Origin: Blastococcus tunisiensis
Lineage (GTDB): Bacteria; Actinomycetota; Actinomycetes; Mycobacteriales; Geodermatophilaceae
NCBI RefSeq assembly: GCF_900112815.1
Contig: NZ_FOND01000004.1
Coordinates: 186,001-250,000, forward strand
DNA: 64,000 nt
Direction: 5' to 3'
Part shown: piece after piece, positions 27,320 through 36,255 of the stretch
Layout: the number at the start of each line of letters is the position of its first letter
Numbering within the stretch: position 1 is the stretch's first letter
The notes under the pieces: generated by a model
Databases searched by the model: none
Told to the model about the DNA's origin: nothing
What the model saw: the letters and a program-made list of their open reading frames with translations, nothing else
Translations under genes and position numbers: made by a program

Positions 27320-28486
27320 CTAGCGCGCGAGCGTCTCGACGACGGATTCCTCGTCGAGGTACCCCTCGATCGCCATGAGCGCGGCACCGATCCGCCCGGA
27401 GAGCTCGGGGGCGTCGCTGACCGTGATCTCCAGCGCCCGCGCGGCCAGCGGCATGGAACGGCGGTAGACGGCCTCGCGGATGCCGGCCAGCAGCGGGGCG
27501 CCGGCCTGGGCCACGCCGCCGGTCATCACGATGCGGTGCGGGTTGAAGAAGTTGACCAGCGCGGCGAGGACCGTGCCGATGGTGCGGCCGGCGTCCCGGA
27601 CCAGCTCCAGTGCGGGGCCGTCGCCCTGCGCGGCCAGCTCGACCACGTCCCGCGTCGAGGCGACCGGCAGGCCGGCGTCGACGGCGTCGCGCAGCAGCGC
27701 CCCGCCGCCGGCGATCGCCTCCAGGCAGTTCTCGTTGCCGCAGCGGCAGAGCACGGTGCGCCCGTCGGCGGGCTGCACGTAGATGTGCCCGATGTCGCCG
27801 GCACTCCCCTGCGCCCCCCGGTAGACCCGGCCGTCGACGATCACGCCGCAGCCGATGCCCGTCCCGACCTTGACGACGAGGACGTCCTGCACAGAGCCCG
27901 CGATGCCCATCTCCCCCAGCGCCATGACGTTGACGTCGTTGTCGACGTACACCGGGCACTCGTAGCGGCCGAACGCACCGGGGATGGGGTAGTCGTGCCA
28001 GCCCGGCATGATCGGCGGATGGGACGGCCGGCCGGTCGAGAACTCCACCGGCCCGGGCACCCCTACACCGACCGCGCACACGTCGGCCGGTGCGTGACCG
28101 GCCTGGGCCAGCACCAGCTGGGCCAGCCGGTCGACCTCGGCCAGGACGATCTCCGGCCCGTCGCCGATGTCGATCGGGTGGCCGACGGTGGCCAGGATCC
28201 GGGCCGAGAGGTCGGTGACGGCCACGTCGACGCTGGTGACCCCCAGGTCCACGGCGAGTACGCAGCCGGCCTCGCTGTTGAACCGCAGCAGGGTGGGCGG
28301 GCGGCCTCCGGTGCTCCAGCCCCGGCCGCCCTCCTCGAGGAGCCGGGCCGCGATGAGCTGGTCCACCCGCGCGCTCACCGTGTTCCGGGAGGCGCCGGTG
28401 AGGGCGACGAGATCGGCGCGGCTGCGTGCCCGGCCGGTCCGCACGTGCCGTAGCAGCGCGCCGGGCGAGGCAGAGGTGGACGCCAC
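27320..28486 (-). CDS. ROK family transcriptional regulator
   Basis: This 388-residue protein has an N-terminal winged helix (SRADLVALTGASRNTVSARVDQLI, residues about 20-45) fused to a ROK sugar-kinase-like domain. The ROK zinc motif CRCGNENCLE and the glycine-rich VKVGTGIGCG segment are present. Such fusions are usually sugar-responsive repressors. The GTG at 28486 lacks a ribosome binding site; CAGTAT lies six bases upstream, so it may be leaderless. It sits directly upstream of the ABC sugar operon in the same orientation and is probably its regulator. Confidence 0.88.
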   Translation of the reverse strand: MASTSASPGALLRHVRTGRARSRADLVALTGASRNTVSARVDQLIAARLLEEGGRGWSTGGRPPTLLRFNSEAGCVLAVDLGVTSVDVAVTDLSARILATVGHPIDIGDGPEIVLAEVDRLAQLVLAQAGHAPADVCAVGVGVPGPVEFSTGRPSHPPIMPGWHDYPIPGAFGRYECPVYVDNDVNVMALGEMGIAGSVQDVLVVKVGTGIGCGVIVDGRVYRGAQGSAGDIGHIYVQPADGRTVLCRCGNENCLEAIAGGGALLRDAVDAGLPVASTRDVVELAAQGDGPALELVRDAGRTIGTVLAALVNFFNPHRIVMTGGVAQAGAPLLAGIREAVYRRSMPLAARALEITVSDAPELSGRIGAALMAIEGYLDEESVVETLAR

Positions 28487-28648
28487 GGCGCCATACTGAC
28501 ACGCCCGCGCCGCCCCACCTCCCCGCTCGGCAGGTCGCTCACCTGCACGAGGTGGTCCGCCCGGGAACGGTTGACCGGGCGGCGCGTGGGCACCTGTCCG
28601 GGCGTCCGACCACCGGGTCGCGCCCCGAACACACTGCGAGGTACTGCC

Positions 28649-29155
28649 ATGGGTCTGCCCATCACCCTGTCCGAGATCGCCCCCCGGATCTCCGCCGGCG
28701 CCTTCATCCTCAACAGCGGGCTGGGCAAGCGCGGCGCGGATGCCGACGCCGCGGCCGGCATGCACGGCTTCGCCGCCAGCACCTACCCCTTCCTGAAGTC
28801 CGTCGCTCCGCAGCAGTTCGTGCAGGGGCTGGCCACCACGGAGATCGTGCTGGGCGCCGCCCTGCTCACGCCGTTCGTCCCCACCTTCGCCGCGGGTGCC
28901 GCGCTGACCGCCTTCTCCGGTGGCCTGCTGGGCCTCTACCTCAAGACGCCGGGCATGCGGAAGCCGGGCAGCCTGGCGCCCACGGAGCAGGGGCTGTCCC
29001 TCGCCAAGGACAGCTGGCTGGTCGGCATCGGCATCGGCCTGATGACCCGCGGGCTGATCGAGCGCCGGCCGCGGGTCACCGTCAGGAAGGCGGACAAGCG
29101 GGCGAGGAAGCAGGCGCGGCGGGCCGCCCGCGAGGCACGCCGCAGCGCCCGCTGA
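28649..29155 (+). CDS. DoxX-like small membrane protein
   Basis: This 168-residue protein has about four hydrophobic segments (around residues 8-20, 55-75, 80-100 and 120-135), the size and layout of DoxX/SURF4-like proteins. The C-terminal 30 residues are almost entirely Arg, Lys and Ala and are probably cytoplasmic. The ATG at 28649 follows GAGG at a spacing of seven. DoxX-like proteins have been linked to redox and membrane functions, but no role can be set here. The gene is monocistronic and divergent from the ROK gene. Confidence 0.72.
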   Translation: MGLPITLSEIAPRISAGAFILNSGLGKRGADADAAAGMHGFAASTYPFLKSVAPQQFVQGLATTEIVLGAALLTPFVPTFAAGAALTAFSGGLLGLYLKTPGMRKPGSLAPTEQGLSLAKDSWLVGIGIGLMTRGLIERRPRVTVRKADKRARKQARRAAREARRSAR

Positions 29156-29201
29156 GGGGCTGCCACCCGTCACGGGTCCCGACGGGACGTGGCCGGCGGC
29201 G

Positions 29202-29759
29202 TCAGCCCGCGGGCAGGTGCACCGTGGTGACCAGCCGGCGGCGGCGGGTGCCGCCCGGCGGGTTCTCCATCCGGGCCTGCAGGACGGCGCGCAGCTCGGT
29301 CACCATGACGTCGAACTCCTCGTCGGTGACCCAGACCGGCACCTGCCGGTAGCCGACCCGATCGGCGGCGAGGTCGGGCGGCCCGTCCTGCGACGCGCGG
29401 GTGAGGTAGCGGTCGAAGTCGGCCATGAGCGCGGCGGCGAAGCCGGTGAACGCCCGGCGGTGCTCATCGGCGGTCATGGCGGCGGCGTCCTCGACCGATG
29501 CGGCCGCATGGTCGAGCCGGTAGCTCCGCTCGGCGGCCCCCCGCACCTTGCGCTCCCCCACCACGGTGAGCACGCCCGCCCCGGCCAGCACCCCGACGTG
29601 CCGGTACAGCGTCGCCGTCGGTACGTCGGGCAGCTCCGCGCGCAGCTCCGCCGTGGTCAGCGTCCGGCCACCGAGGAACGCCTGGACGAGGCGCAGGCGG
29701 ACCGGGTGCAGCAGCAGCTCGGCACTCGCCACCCGGACCACCGTTCTCGTGTTTGACAT
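29202..29759 (-). CDS. Winged-helix regulator, ArsR/HTH_20-like with C-terminal domain
   Basis: This 185-residue regulator has a winged helix in its first 80 residues: LLLHPVRLRLVQAFLG, then TTAELRAELPDVPTATLYRHVGVLAGAGVL, followed by the wing VVGERKVRGAAERSYRL. The C-terminal 100 residues form a probable effector or dimer domain of unknown ligand. The ATG at 29759 lies 28 bp from the divergent gene at 29788, so both promoters share one short spacer. It probably represses the divergent two-gene unit and itself. Confidence 0.82.
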   Translation of the reverse strand: MSNTRTVVRVASAELLLHPVRLRLVQAFLGGRTLTTAELRAELPDVPTATLYRHVGVLAGAGVLTVVGERKVRGAAERSYRLDHAAASVEDAAAMTADEHRRAFTGFAAALMADFDRYLTRASQDGPPDLAADRVGYRQVPVWVTDEEFDVMVTELRAVLQARMENPPGGTRRRRLVTTVHLPAG

Positions 29760-29787
29760 CAATATCAGCGTTGAGAATAATCAGCAC
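29760..29787. promoter_or_regulatory. Compact AT-rich divergent promoter
   Basis: Only 28 bp separate the two start codons. The stretch is unusually AT-rich for this genome, and the minus strand reads GATATTGATG into the regulator start. TTGATGTCAA (29755-29764 on the minus strand) is a short inverted repeat overlapping the regulator ATG. Both transcripts are probably leaderless or nearly so. Confidence 0.45.
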
Positions 29788-30135
29788 ATGGCCACCGTGC
29801 AACTGACGCCCACCACCGTGACCGTCCACTTCCCGCTGCGGGAGAAGATCGCCGGCCTCGTCCGCGACGTCGCGATCCCCCGTGCCGCCGTGCGCAGCGC
29901 GGAGCCGGTCCCCGAGCCGCTCACCGCGATGCGGGGTCTCCGCGCCCCCGGCCTCGCCCTGCCCGGCGTGCGCAAGGTCGGCACCTGGCGGCGGCCCGGC
30001 GAGCGGACGCTCGTCTCCGTGCGCCGGGGCCAGCCCGCCGTCCGGGTGCGCCTGGAGGGCGCCCGGTACGACACCTTGCTGCTGGGCACGGACGACGCCG
30101 CCGCGCTGGCCGCGTCCCTGCACCCGGCGGGCTGA
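29788..30135 (+). CDS. Uncharacterised 115-residue protein
   Basis: I do not recognise this protein by name. It alternates short beta-like stretches (VQLTPTTVTVHFPL, TLVSVRRGQPAVRVRLEG, YDTLLLGTDD) with Pro/Arg-rich loops, as in small PH-like or bacterial beta-barrel domains. There is no signal peptide or membrane segment. The ATG at 29788 has no ribosome binding site, so translation is probably leaderless. The alpha/beta hydrolase gene starts one base after its stop codon, and the divergent regulator is 28 bp away. The three genes look like one small regulated module. Confidence 0.65.
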   Translation: MATVQLTPTTVTVHFPLREKIAGLVRDVAIPRAAVRSAEPVPEPLTAMRGLRAPGLALPGVRKVGTWRRPGERTLVSVRRGQPAVRVRLEGARYDTLLLGTDDAAALAASLHPAG

Positions 30136-30136
30136 C

Positions 30137-31054
30137 GTGCGCGAACTGCCGGTGCAGATCCCGGGCGAGCCCCCGCTCGCCGGCACGCTGACCCTCCCCG
30201 AGGACGGCCTCCCGGCCCCCGCCGTGGTCATCGCGTCCGGCTCGGGCCCGCTCGACCGCGACTCCAACCACCGCCGGGCACGTTTCGACGTGGCCCGGCA
30301 GCTGGCCGGCTCCCTGGCGGCCGGCGGCCTGGCCTCGCTGCGCTACGACAAGCGCGGCGTCGGCGCGAGCCCCGGCGACTGGCGAACGGTGGGCCTGCAC
30401 GACAACGTCGACGACCTCGGCCGCGCCCGGGACGTGCTGGCCGCCCGGGACGAGGTCGACGCCAGCCGGATCCTGCTCGCCGGCCACAGCGAGGGCGCGA
30501 TCCTGGCGACGGCCCTCGCCGCCCGTGGGGTCCCGGTGACGGGCCTGGTGCTGCTGTCGATGAGCGCCGCGCCCGGCGCCGAGCTGCTGCGCTGGCAGGC
30601 GCGGACCATCGGCCCGACGCTACCCCGCCCCGTCCGCGCCCTGCTGCGCCTGCTGCGGGTCGACCTCGAGAAGAAGGTCGCGGCCAACCACGACAGGATC
30701 CGGGCCACGACGGCCGACGTCGCCCGGATCGGCGGCGCCCGGATCAACGCCCGCTGGCACCGCGAGTTCCTGGCCCACGACCCGCGCGAGGACCTCCGCC
30801 GCCTGACCGTCCCGGTGCTCGCGCTGACCGGTGAGAAGGACCTCCAGGTGGATCCGGCGCACCTGACCACCATCCGGGCGACGGTGCCGGCGGAGGTGAC
30901 CGCCGCGGTCGTCCCGGACCTGACCCACACCCTCCGCCGGCAGCCCGGGCGCCCGTCGATGGGCGCCTACCGGAAGGAGCTCCGGAAGCCGGTGGACCCT
31001 GCGGTGCTCACCACGGTCGTCGGGTGGTGCCGCGAGGTCACCGGCCTGGGCTGA
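30137..31054 (+). CDS. Alpha/beta hydrolase
   Basis: This 305-residue alpha/beta hydrolase has the oxyanion-loop region ASGSGPLDRDSN, the segment RYDKRGVGAS and the nucleophile elbow GHSEG (Ser near residue 117). The acid is probably in TGEKDLQVD and the His in DLTHTLRR. This is the layout of dienelactone-hydrolase-like and BAAT-like serine esterases. The GTG at 30137 lies two bases after the preceding stop, so it depends on coupling. The substrate is unknown. The context suggests it is induced through the winged-helix regulator at 29202-29759. Confidence 0.85.
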   Translation: MRELPVQIPGEPPLAGTLTLPEDGLPAPAVVIASGSGPLDRDSNHRRARFDVARQLAGSLAAGGLASLRYDKRGVGASPGDWRTVGLHDNVDDLGRARDVLAARDEVDASRILLAGHSEGAILATALAARGVPVTGLVLLSMSAAPGAELLRWQARTIGPTLPRPVRALLRLLRVDLEKKVAANHDRIRATTADVARIGGARINARWHREFLAHDPREDLRRLTVPVLALTGEKDLQVDPAHLTTIRATVPAEVTAAVVPDLTHTLRRQPGRPSMGAYRKELRKPVDPAVLTTVVGWCREVTGLG

Positions 31055-31153
31055 CGACGACGCAAGACCTTCCCCCAGGTACTCAAATGTTGGAGTATCT
31101 GCACCGAGCGCGGTCTCCCCGCCCGGCGACCGCCCTCCGAGGAGGAGGAAGCC

Positions 31154-31636
31154 GTGACCCACCGGACCCGTTCCTCCCGGGCCAGCCGTGTGGCCCGGAT
31201 CGTCGCCGCAGCTCTGCTGGCCGCCGGACTGACCGCGTGCGGCGGATCGGACGACTCAGCGCCGGAGTCGGGGGCCGCCGACACCGCCGAGGCGGTGCCT
31301 GATCAGGCGGGCGGCTACGGCCCCGCGCCGGCGCCGGGCTCGACCGCGGAGCAGGAGGCGGAGTCGGTGACCGCGACGCTGGTCGATTTCGCCGTCGAGC
31401 TCGACGAGGACAGCTTCTCGGCCGGCACCCACGAGTTCACGGTGGTCAACGACGGCGGCTCGACCCACGACCTGGTCGTCGAACGGGACGGCGAGACCGT
31501 CGCGGCCGTCGAGGCGATGGACCCCGGAGGCTCGACGACGCTCACCGTGGCTCTCGAACCCGGGGAGTACGTCCTCTACTGCTCGATCGCCAACCACCGG
31601 GCGATGGGCATGGAGACCACGATCCGTGTCACCTGA
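31154..31636 (+). CDS. Cupredoxin-like lipoprotein
   Basis: This 160-residue exported lipoprotein has a basic signal peptide and lipobox ending TACGG (lipidated Cys near residue 29). A flexible acidic linker precedes a blue-copper fold of about 95 residues. Type 1 copper ligands are visible: His in STHDL, Cys in YCSIAN, His in NHRAMGM and Met in GMET. It probably carries electrons outside the membrane, or binds copper. The GTG start follows GGAGGAGGAAGCC. The next gene overlaps by 11 bases and encodes a membrane protein that may be its partner. An inverted repeat TACTC-N8-GAGTA lies upstream at 31080-31097. Confidence 0.85.
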   Translation: MTHRTRSSRASRVARIVAAALLAAGLTACGGSDDSAPESGAADTAEAVPDQAGGYGPAPAPGSTAEQEAESVTATLVDFAVELDEDSFSAGTHEFTVVNDGGSTHDLVVERDGETVAAVEAMDPGGSTTLTVALEPGEYVLYCSIANHRAMGMETTIRVT

Positions 31637-32066
31637 CCGCGGGCCGCGCGACACGTCACCGACGACCGTCGACCGCGGCCCGACCGCCGCGACGCCGTGG
31701 GTGCTGCGGATCGCCGGGGCGGCGCTCCTGGCGGCCATGGGGTGGATCCACCTGGGCCTGTGGAACGACGGTTACCGGTCGATCGACGTCATCGGGCCTG
31801 CGTTCCTGCTGAACGCCGTCGCGAGCTTCGGCCTCGCCGCCCTGCTGCTCGTCGCCCCGCGGCCAGGAGTGGCCTGGGTGGCGGCCCTCGGCGCGCTCAC
31901 CGCCGCCGGGACGCTGGCCGGGTTGCTGCTGTCCACGACCGTCGGGCTGTTCGGGTTCACCGAGTCGACCGCCGCCGCGCTGTGGTGGGAGTCGTTCTGG
32001 GTGGAGAGCGGGGCCGTCGTCGTCCTCGCCGCGCTGGCCGTGCTCACCCGGCCGCGGCGGCACTGA
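31626..32066 (+). CDS. Four-segment membrane protein
   Basis: This 146-residue protein has a hydrophilic N-terminal 25 residues and then four hydrophobic segments (about residues 27-45, 58-78, 83-103 and 122-140). I do not recognise the family. Motifs such as WIHLGLWNDGYRSI and FGFTESTAAALWWESFWVESGAVV look conserved. The GTG start overlaps the end of the cupredoxin gene by 11 bases, so the two are coupled, and it may be the membrane partner of that electron carrier. A strong GC hairpin follows the stop codon. Confidence 0.75.
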   Translation: MSPDRGPRDTSPTTVDRGPTAATPWVLRIAGAALLAAMGWIHLGLWNDGYRSIDVIGPAFLLNAVASFGLAALLLVAPRPGVAWVAALGALTAAGTLAGLLLSTTVGLFGFTESTAAALWWESFWVESGAVVVLAALAVLTRPRRH

Positions 32067-32074
32067 CCGGGGCG

Positions 32075-32098
32075 GGCGGGGCGGGAACCCGCCCCGCC
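32075..32098. terminator. Bidirectional GC hairpin between convergent genes
   Basis: GGCGGGGCGG (32075-32084) pairs perfectly with CCGCCCCGCC (32089-32098) around a 4-nt loop. It lies between the membrane protein gene and xylA and probably terminates both. Confidence 0.65.
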
Positions 32099-32114
32099 GC
32101 CCCGGCCCGGGTGC

Positions 32115-33275
32115 TCAGCGGACGCCGAGCAGGTGCTCCATGGCGAGCTGGTCGAGCCGCTCGAACTGCAGGCCGCGGGCGCCGAGCGCCTCCGGGTCGA
32201 ACGACTCGGCGCGCAGGTCGTCGAGCGACTCGCCCGCGCCCAGCGTCGGGACGGCGAGCTCGGCGACCCGTGCGGCCTCGAGCGCCTCGGCGACCTCCGG
32301 GTCGGCGCGGAAGGCCTGCGCCTTCTCCTTGAGGATCAGGTAGTTGCGCATGCAGGCCCGCGCGGTCTCCCACACGCCCTCGATGTCCTCGGTGCGCGGC
32401 GGCTTGTAGTCGAAGTGGACGTAGCCGTCGTAGGCCCGGCCGCTGCCGGCACCCAGCATCGCGTCGACGGTCCAGAAGGCGCCCCGCAGGTTGCCGGCGC
32501 CGAAGCGCAGGTCCTGGTCGAAGCGGGGGCCGTGCTGGCCGTTGAGGTCGATGTGGAACAGCTTCCCGTGCCACAGCGCCTGCGAGATGCCCTGGGCGAA
32601 GTTCAGCCCGGCCATCTCCTCGTGCCCGACCTCGGGGTTGAGGCCGACGCGGTCGGGCTCCTCGAGCTCGTTGATGAAGGCGAGGGCGTGCCCGATCGTG
32701 GGCAGCAGGATGTCGCCGCGCGGCTCGTTGGGCTTGGGCTCCAGGGCGAACCGGATGTCGTAGCCCTTGTCGCGGACGTAGGAGCAGAGGATGTCCAGCC
32801 CCTCCTTGTACCGGTCCAGCGCGGCGAGAACGTCCTTGGTGCCGCCGGACTCCGCGCCCTCGCGCCCGCCCCACAGGACGTAGGTCTTCGCGCCCAGCTC
32901 GGCGGCCAGGTCGATGTTGCGCAGCACCTTGGCGATCGCGTAGCGGCGGACGGTGCGGTCGTTGGCGGTCAGTCCGCCGTCCTTGAACACCGGGGCGCCG
33001 AAGAGGTTGGTCGTCGCCATCTCGACGCCCAGGCCGGTCTCGGCCAGCGCCTTTCGGAACCGCTCGAGGGTGGCCTCGCGGGTGGCGTCGTCGGGCACCA
33101 GGTCGTCGTCGTGGAAGGTGATCGCGGCGGCCCCGAGCTCGGCCAGCCGGTGCACGGACTCGACCGGGTCCAGCGCCGGACGCACCGGGCCGCCGAAGAC
33201 GTCGACGCCCTGCCAGCCCACGGTCCAGAGGCCGAAGCTGAACTTGTCGTCCTTGGTCGGGGTGTAGTCGGTCAT
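32115..33275 (-). CDS. xylA: Xylose isomerase
   Basis: This 386-residue enzyme converts D-xylose to D-xylulose with divalent metal. It is a compact class I actinobacterial xylose isomerase: [10 protein letters not shown] at residues 12-21, catalytic His in [15 protein letters not shown], metal ligand Glu in [11 protein letters not shown]-type loop [13 protein letters not shown] and HIDLNGQ. The length equals that of Streptomyces enzymes. It lies 50 bases downstream of xylR in the same orientation, with no operator seen in that gap, so it may be transcribed from the autoregulated xylR promoter. xylB is divergent from xylR. Confidence 0.97.
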   Translation of the reverse strand: MTDYTPTKDDKFSFGLWTVGWQGVDVFGGPVRPALDPVESVHRLAELGAAAITFHDDDLVPDDATREATLERFRKALAETGLGVEMATTNLFGAPVFKDGGLTANDRTVRRYAIAKVLRNIDLAAELGAKTYVLWGGREGAESGGTKDVLAALDRYKEGLDILCSYVRDKGYDIRFALEPKPNEPRGDILLPTIGHALAFINELEEPDRVGLNPEVGHEEMAGLNFAQGISQALWHGKLFHIDLNGQHGPRFDQDLRFGAGNLRGAFWTVDAMLGAGSGRAYDGYVHFDYKPPRTEDIEGVWETARACMRNYLILKEKAQAFRADPEVAEALEAARVAELAVPTLGAGESLDDLRAESFDPEALGARGLQFERLDQLAMEHLLGVR

Positions 33276-33325
33276 GGGGTGGATCTCCGTCCGGGCTCGG
33301 TCGATGGGGCAGGTAACAGGAGAGG

Positions 33326-34612
33326 TCAGGAGCCGATGGCCGGGCTCGCGCCGTCCCCGCCGGTCGCGGGGACGAGCGTCGGGTCGTCGAACACCGACTC
33401 GAGGGCGACGTGCGCGCCCCCGCGGACGGCGGCCGTGAAGCCGAGCGTCGACAGCACGATGCGTGCCCCCGCGAGGTCGGGGCCGAACACGCGGGCCCGG
33501 AGCTCGGCGGCCATGGGTTCGGTGAGGAACCGGCCGAGGACGGCGAAGTAGCCGCCCAGGAGGACGACCTGCGGGTTGAACACGTTGATCAGCACCGCGG
33601 CGCCACTGCCGAGCTCGGTGCCGACCTGCTGGAGGGCGTCGAGCGTGCGCCGGTCACCGGCGTCGGCACGGGCCGCGATCTCGGCGAGCCTCGTCTCGAG
33701 GTCGCGATTCGGGTCGTGCACCGGGTCGTCGGGGTCGGCCGCGGCCCGCAGGAGCGCGGTGAGACCCACGACCGTCTCCCAGCAGCCGCGGCGTCCGCAG
33801 CCGCAGACCAGCTCCGGGTCACCGAGCGCGGTGTGCCCGACCTCCCCGGACAGCCCGCCGGCGCCGCGCAGCAGCCGCCCGTCGACGATCAGGCCGCCGC
33901 CGACGCCGACCTCACCGGTCAGGTACACGAGGTCGGGCGTCCGGGCCTCGGGGCCCATCGCCCACTCGGCGATGGCCGACAGGTTCGCGTCGTTCTCCAC
34001 CCGGATCGCACCGTCGAAGTCGACGCGGGCGCGCAGGCCGTCGAGGACCGGCACGTCGTGCCAGCCGATGTTGGGCGCGTAGGTGGCGACGCCGTCGGCG
34101 CTGCGCACCAGACCGGGCACGGCGACGGTGACCCCGACGGGCACGGCGCCCCGCTCGGCCGCCGCGGCCTGGCCCTTGCCGACCAGCCGGGCCACCTCGT
34201 CGAGGGTGGCCTCGGCACCGAGGTCGTGGACGTCGAGGGGCACCCGCCGCTCGACGAGCACCTCGCCGCGCAGGTCCAGCACGAGGATGGCGATGTAGTC
34301 GACGTTGAGCTCGACGCCGATGCCGCAGACGCCGCGGCCGTCCAGGTGCACGGTCAGCCCCGGGCGCCCGACCGAGCCGGCGCGGTCGACGTCGCCGGTG
34401 GTGACCAGCCGGCGGTCGGCCAGCTCGGCGACGAGGCTGGACACGGTCGCCTTGTTCAGCCCGGTGTCCTGGGCGATGCGGGCGCGCGAGCGCGGACCGG
34501 CGTCCCGGAGGTGCCGGAGCACCAGGCCCAGGTTGCTCCGCCGGACGGTGGCCTGGTCGGCGGGCGTCTGCCGGCCGGCGGCACCGTCGTAGAGGCGGCG
34601 ATCCTCGAACAC
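33326..34612 (-). CDS. xylR: ROK family xylose repressor
   Basis: This 428-residue protein has an N-terminal winged helix ([28 protein letters not shown], residues about 42-69) and a ROK domain with zinc motif [10 protein letters not shown]. It is a XylR-type repressor that releases DNA on binding xylose. The GTG at 34612 was used as start. Its own promoter has -35 TTGACC and -10 TAATTT with an 18-bp spacer. An ATTTGT/ACAAAT inverted repeat overlaps that -10, so it is probably autoregulated. The position between xylA and xylB supports the assignment. Confidence 0.93.
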   Translation of the reverse strand: MFEDRRLYDGAAGRQTPADQATVRRSNLGLVLRHLRDAGPRSRARIAQDTGLNKATVSSLVAELADRRLVTTGDVDRAGSVGRPGLTVHLDGRGVCGIGVELNVDYIAILVLDLRGEVLVERRVPLDVHDLGAEATLDEVARLVGKGQAAAAERGAVPVGVTVAVPGLVRSADGVATYAPNIGWHDVPVLDGLRARVDFDGAIRVENDANLSAIAEWAMGPEARTPDLVYLTGEVGVGGGLIVDGRLLRGAGGLSGEVGHTALGDPELVCGCGRRGCWETVVGLTALLRAAADPDDPVHDPNRDLETRLAEIAARADAGDRRTLDALQQVGTELGSGAAVLINVFNPQVVLLGGYFAVLGRFLTEPMAAELRARVFGPDLAGARIVLSTLGFTAAVRGGAHVALESVFDDPTLVPATGGDGASPAIGS

Positions 34613-34648
34613 GGACCGTCACCCCCTCCCGAGCGCGTCGTCGCACCC

Positions 34649-34671
34649 ATTTGTCGGTCGCGCCAACAAAT
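34649..34671. promoter_or_regulatory. XylR operator (ATTTGTCGG-N5-CCAACAAAT)
   Basis: The arms match at 8 of 9 positions and the half-site resembles the known XylR consensus with TTTGT and ACAAA. It overlaps the -10 element of xylR, so binding would block the xylR-xylA promoter. Confidence 0.8.
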
Positions 34672-34697
34672 TACTGAGGCCAAGGGGCTGTGGTCAA
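34668..34697 (-). promoter_or_regulatory. xylR promoter (-35 TTGACC, -10 TAATTT)
   Basis: On the minus strand TTGACC (34697-34692) and TAATTT (34673-34668) are separated by 18 bp. The -10 overlaps the right half of the XylR operator. Confidence 0.7.
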
Positions 34698-34785
34698 GAT
34701 GACAGCCTGGCGGCGGCCGGCCGTCACACGGTCGGGCGTCCCCCGCCGCACCTCGCCCGACCCGCCGGGAGCGGCCGGGCGTGGT

Positions 34786-34791
34786 TACAGT
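34786..34791 (+). promoter_or_regulatory. -10 element of the xylB transcript (TACAGT)
   Basis: TACAGT is followed by seven bases and a GTG at 34799. Transcription would begin at or next to that GTG, leaving no untranslated leader. Confidence 0.55.
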
Positions 34792-34798
34792 CCCGGCC

Positions 34799-34828
34799 GT
34801 GACCACCCTTCCCGGCGGGCCCCGATGA
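34799..34828 (+). CDS. Putative 9-residue leaderless leader peptide (MTTLPGGPR) coupled to xylB
   Basis: The GTG lies seven bases after TACAGT and opens a 9-codon frame ending in TGA at 34826-34828, which overlaps the xylB ATG as ATGA. xylB itself has no Shine-Dalgarno sequence in front of its ATG. Translation of the mini-ORF would therefore deliver ribosomes to xylB by termination-reinitiation. Translation is inferred from the arrangement only. Confidence 0.5.
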   Translation: MTTLPGGPR

Positions 34829-36255
34829 GCGCGGCCCGCACCCTCGTCGCCGGCGTCGACACCTCCACCCAGGCGTGCAAGGTGGTGATCCGCGATGCCA
34901 CCACCGGGGAGCTCGTGCGCTCCGGCCGCGCGGCCCACCCCGACGGCACCGCGGTGCCCCCGGCCGCCTGGGAGGCGGCGTTCACCGCCGCGGCGGAGGA
35001 GGCCGGGGGCCTGGACGACGTGGCGGCCCTGGCCGTGGGCGGCCAGCAGCACGGGATGGTCTGCCTCGACGCCGACGGGACCGTCGTCCGGGACGCGCTG
35101 CTGTGGAACGACGTGCGCTCCGCCGGCGCGGCGGCCGACCTGATCACCGAGCTCGGCGGCGGGGACGAGGCGGCCGGGCGGCAGGCGTGGGCCGACGCCG
35201 TCGGGGTGGTGCCCGTGGCCTCGTTCACCGGCACCAAGCTCCGCTGGCTGGCCGACGCGGAACCGGACAACGCCGACCGAACCGCCGCCGTCTGCCTCCC
35301 GCACGACTGGCTGACCTGGCGGCTGTCCGCGGACCGGCGGCTGGACACGCTGGCCACCGACCGCGGAGACGCGAGCGGCACCGCCTACTGGTCGGCCCGC
35401 ACCGGCGAGTACCGGTTCGACCTCCTGGAACTGGCCATGCGCGGCCGCCGCCCCGCCGTCCCACGGGTCGCCGGCCCGGCCGAGCAGGTCGGCGTCCTCG
35501 CCGGCACGGGAGCCCTGCTCGGGCCCGGCACCGGCGACAACGCCGCCGCCGCCCTCGGCCTCGCGGCCCGCCCCGGTGACGTGATCGTCTCGATCGGCAC
35601 CTCCGGCGTGGTCTCCGCCGTCACCACGACCGCCGTCGCCGACGTCACCGGAACGGTCGCCGGCTTCGCCGACGCCACCGGCAACCACCTCCCCCTGGTC
35701 GCCACCCTGAACGCCGCCCGCGTGCTCGACGCCGCCGCGACGATGCTCGGCGTCGACCACGCGACGCTCTCGGACCTGGCGCTCTCGGCGCCGTCCGGCG
35801 CCGACGGCCTGGTGCTGGTCCCCTACCTCGAGGGCGAGCGGACGCCGAACCTGCCCGACGCGACCGGTGCCCTCCACGGCCTGACCCTGCGCACCGCCAC
35901 CCCCGCGCACCTCGCCCGCGCCGCGGTGGAGGGCCTGCTGTGCGGGCTCGCCGACGGCATCGAGGCGGTGGTCGCCCAGGGCGTCTCCGTCGAACGGGTG
36001 CTGCTCATCGGCGGGGCCGCGCGCTCCGCCGCCGTCCAGCAGCTGGCCCCCGGCATCTTCGGCCGCCCCGTCCTGGTCCCGCCGCCCGGGGAGTACGTCG
36101 CCGACGGGGCGGCCCGCCAGGCGGCCTGGACGCTGTCCGGCGACGCGGAACCGCCCGCCTGGGACCAGCCGGGCCTGCAGGCCTTCGAGGCCGCGCCGGC
36201 CACCGGGGTCCGGGAACGGTACGCGGAGGTTCGCGGCCGTACCGACGGCCAGTAG
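34825..36255 (+). CDS. xylB: Xylulokinase
   Basis: This 476-residue FGGY-family kinase phosphorylates D-xylulose to xylulose 5-phosphate. The N-terminal phosphate-binding [12 protein letters not shown] is at residues 10-21, GGQQHGMV near 73, the catalytic Asp in [13 protein letters not shown] near 185, and the ATP-site [10 protein letters not shown] near 255. A GGAARS adenosine motif is near residue 395. The ATG at 34825 overlaps a possible leaderless leader ORF and lacks its own ribosome binding site. It is divergent from xylR and xylA and completes the conversion of xylose to a pentose-phosphate intermediate. Confidence 0.95.
   Translation: MSAARTLVAGVDTSTQACKVVIRDATTGELVRSGRAAHPDGTAVPPAAWEAAFTAAAEEAGGLDDVAALAVGGQQHGMVCLDADGTVVRDALLWNDVRSAGAAADLITELGGGDEAAGRQAWADAVGVVPVASFTGTKLRWLADAEPDNADRTAAVCLPHDWLTWRLSADRRLDTLATDRGDASGTAYWSARTGEYRFDLLELAMRGRRPAVPRVAGPAEQVGVLAGTGALLGPGTGDNAAAALGLAARPGDVIVSIGTSGVVSAVTTTAVADVTGTVAGFADATGNHLPLVATLNAARVLDAAATMLGVDHATLSDLALSAPSGADGLVLVPYLEGERTPNLPDATGALHGLTLRTATPAHLARAAVEGLLCGLADGIEAVVAQGVSVERVLLIGGAARSAAVQQLAPGIFGRPVLVPPPGEYVADGAARQAAWTLSGDAEPPAWDQPGLQAFEAAPATGVRERYAEVRGRTDGQ

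Noticed and set aside
27109-27378. Short plus-strand frame with a repeated GRDGSxPxCGP peptide
   Set aside because: The repetition comes from the 30-bp DNA direct repeat and the hairpins. It overlaps the 3' end of the ROK gene on the other strand.
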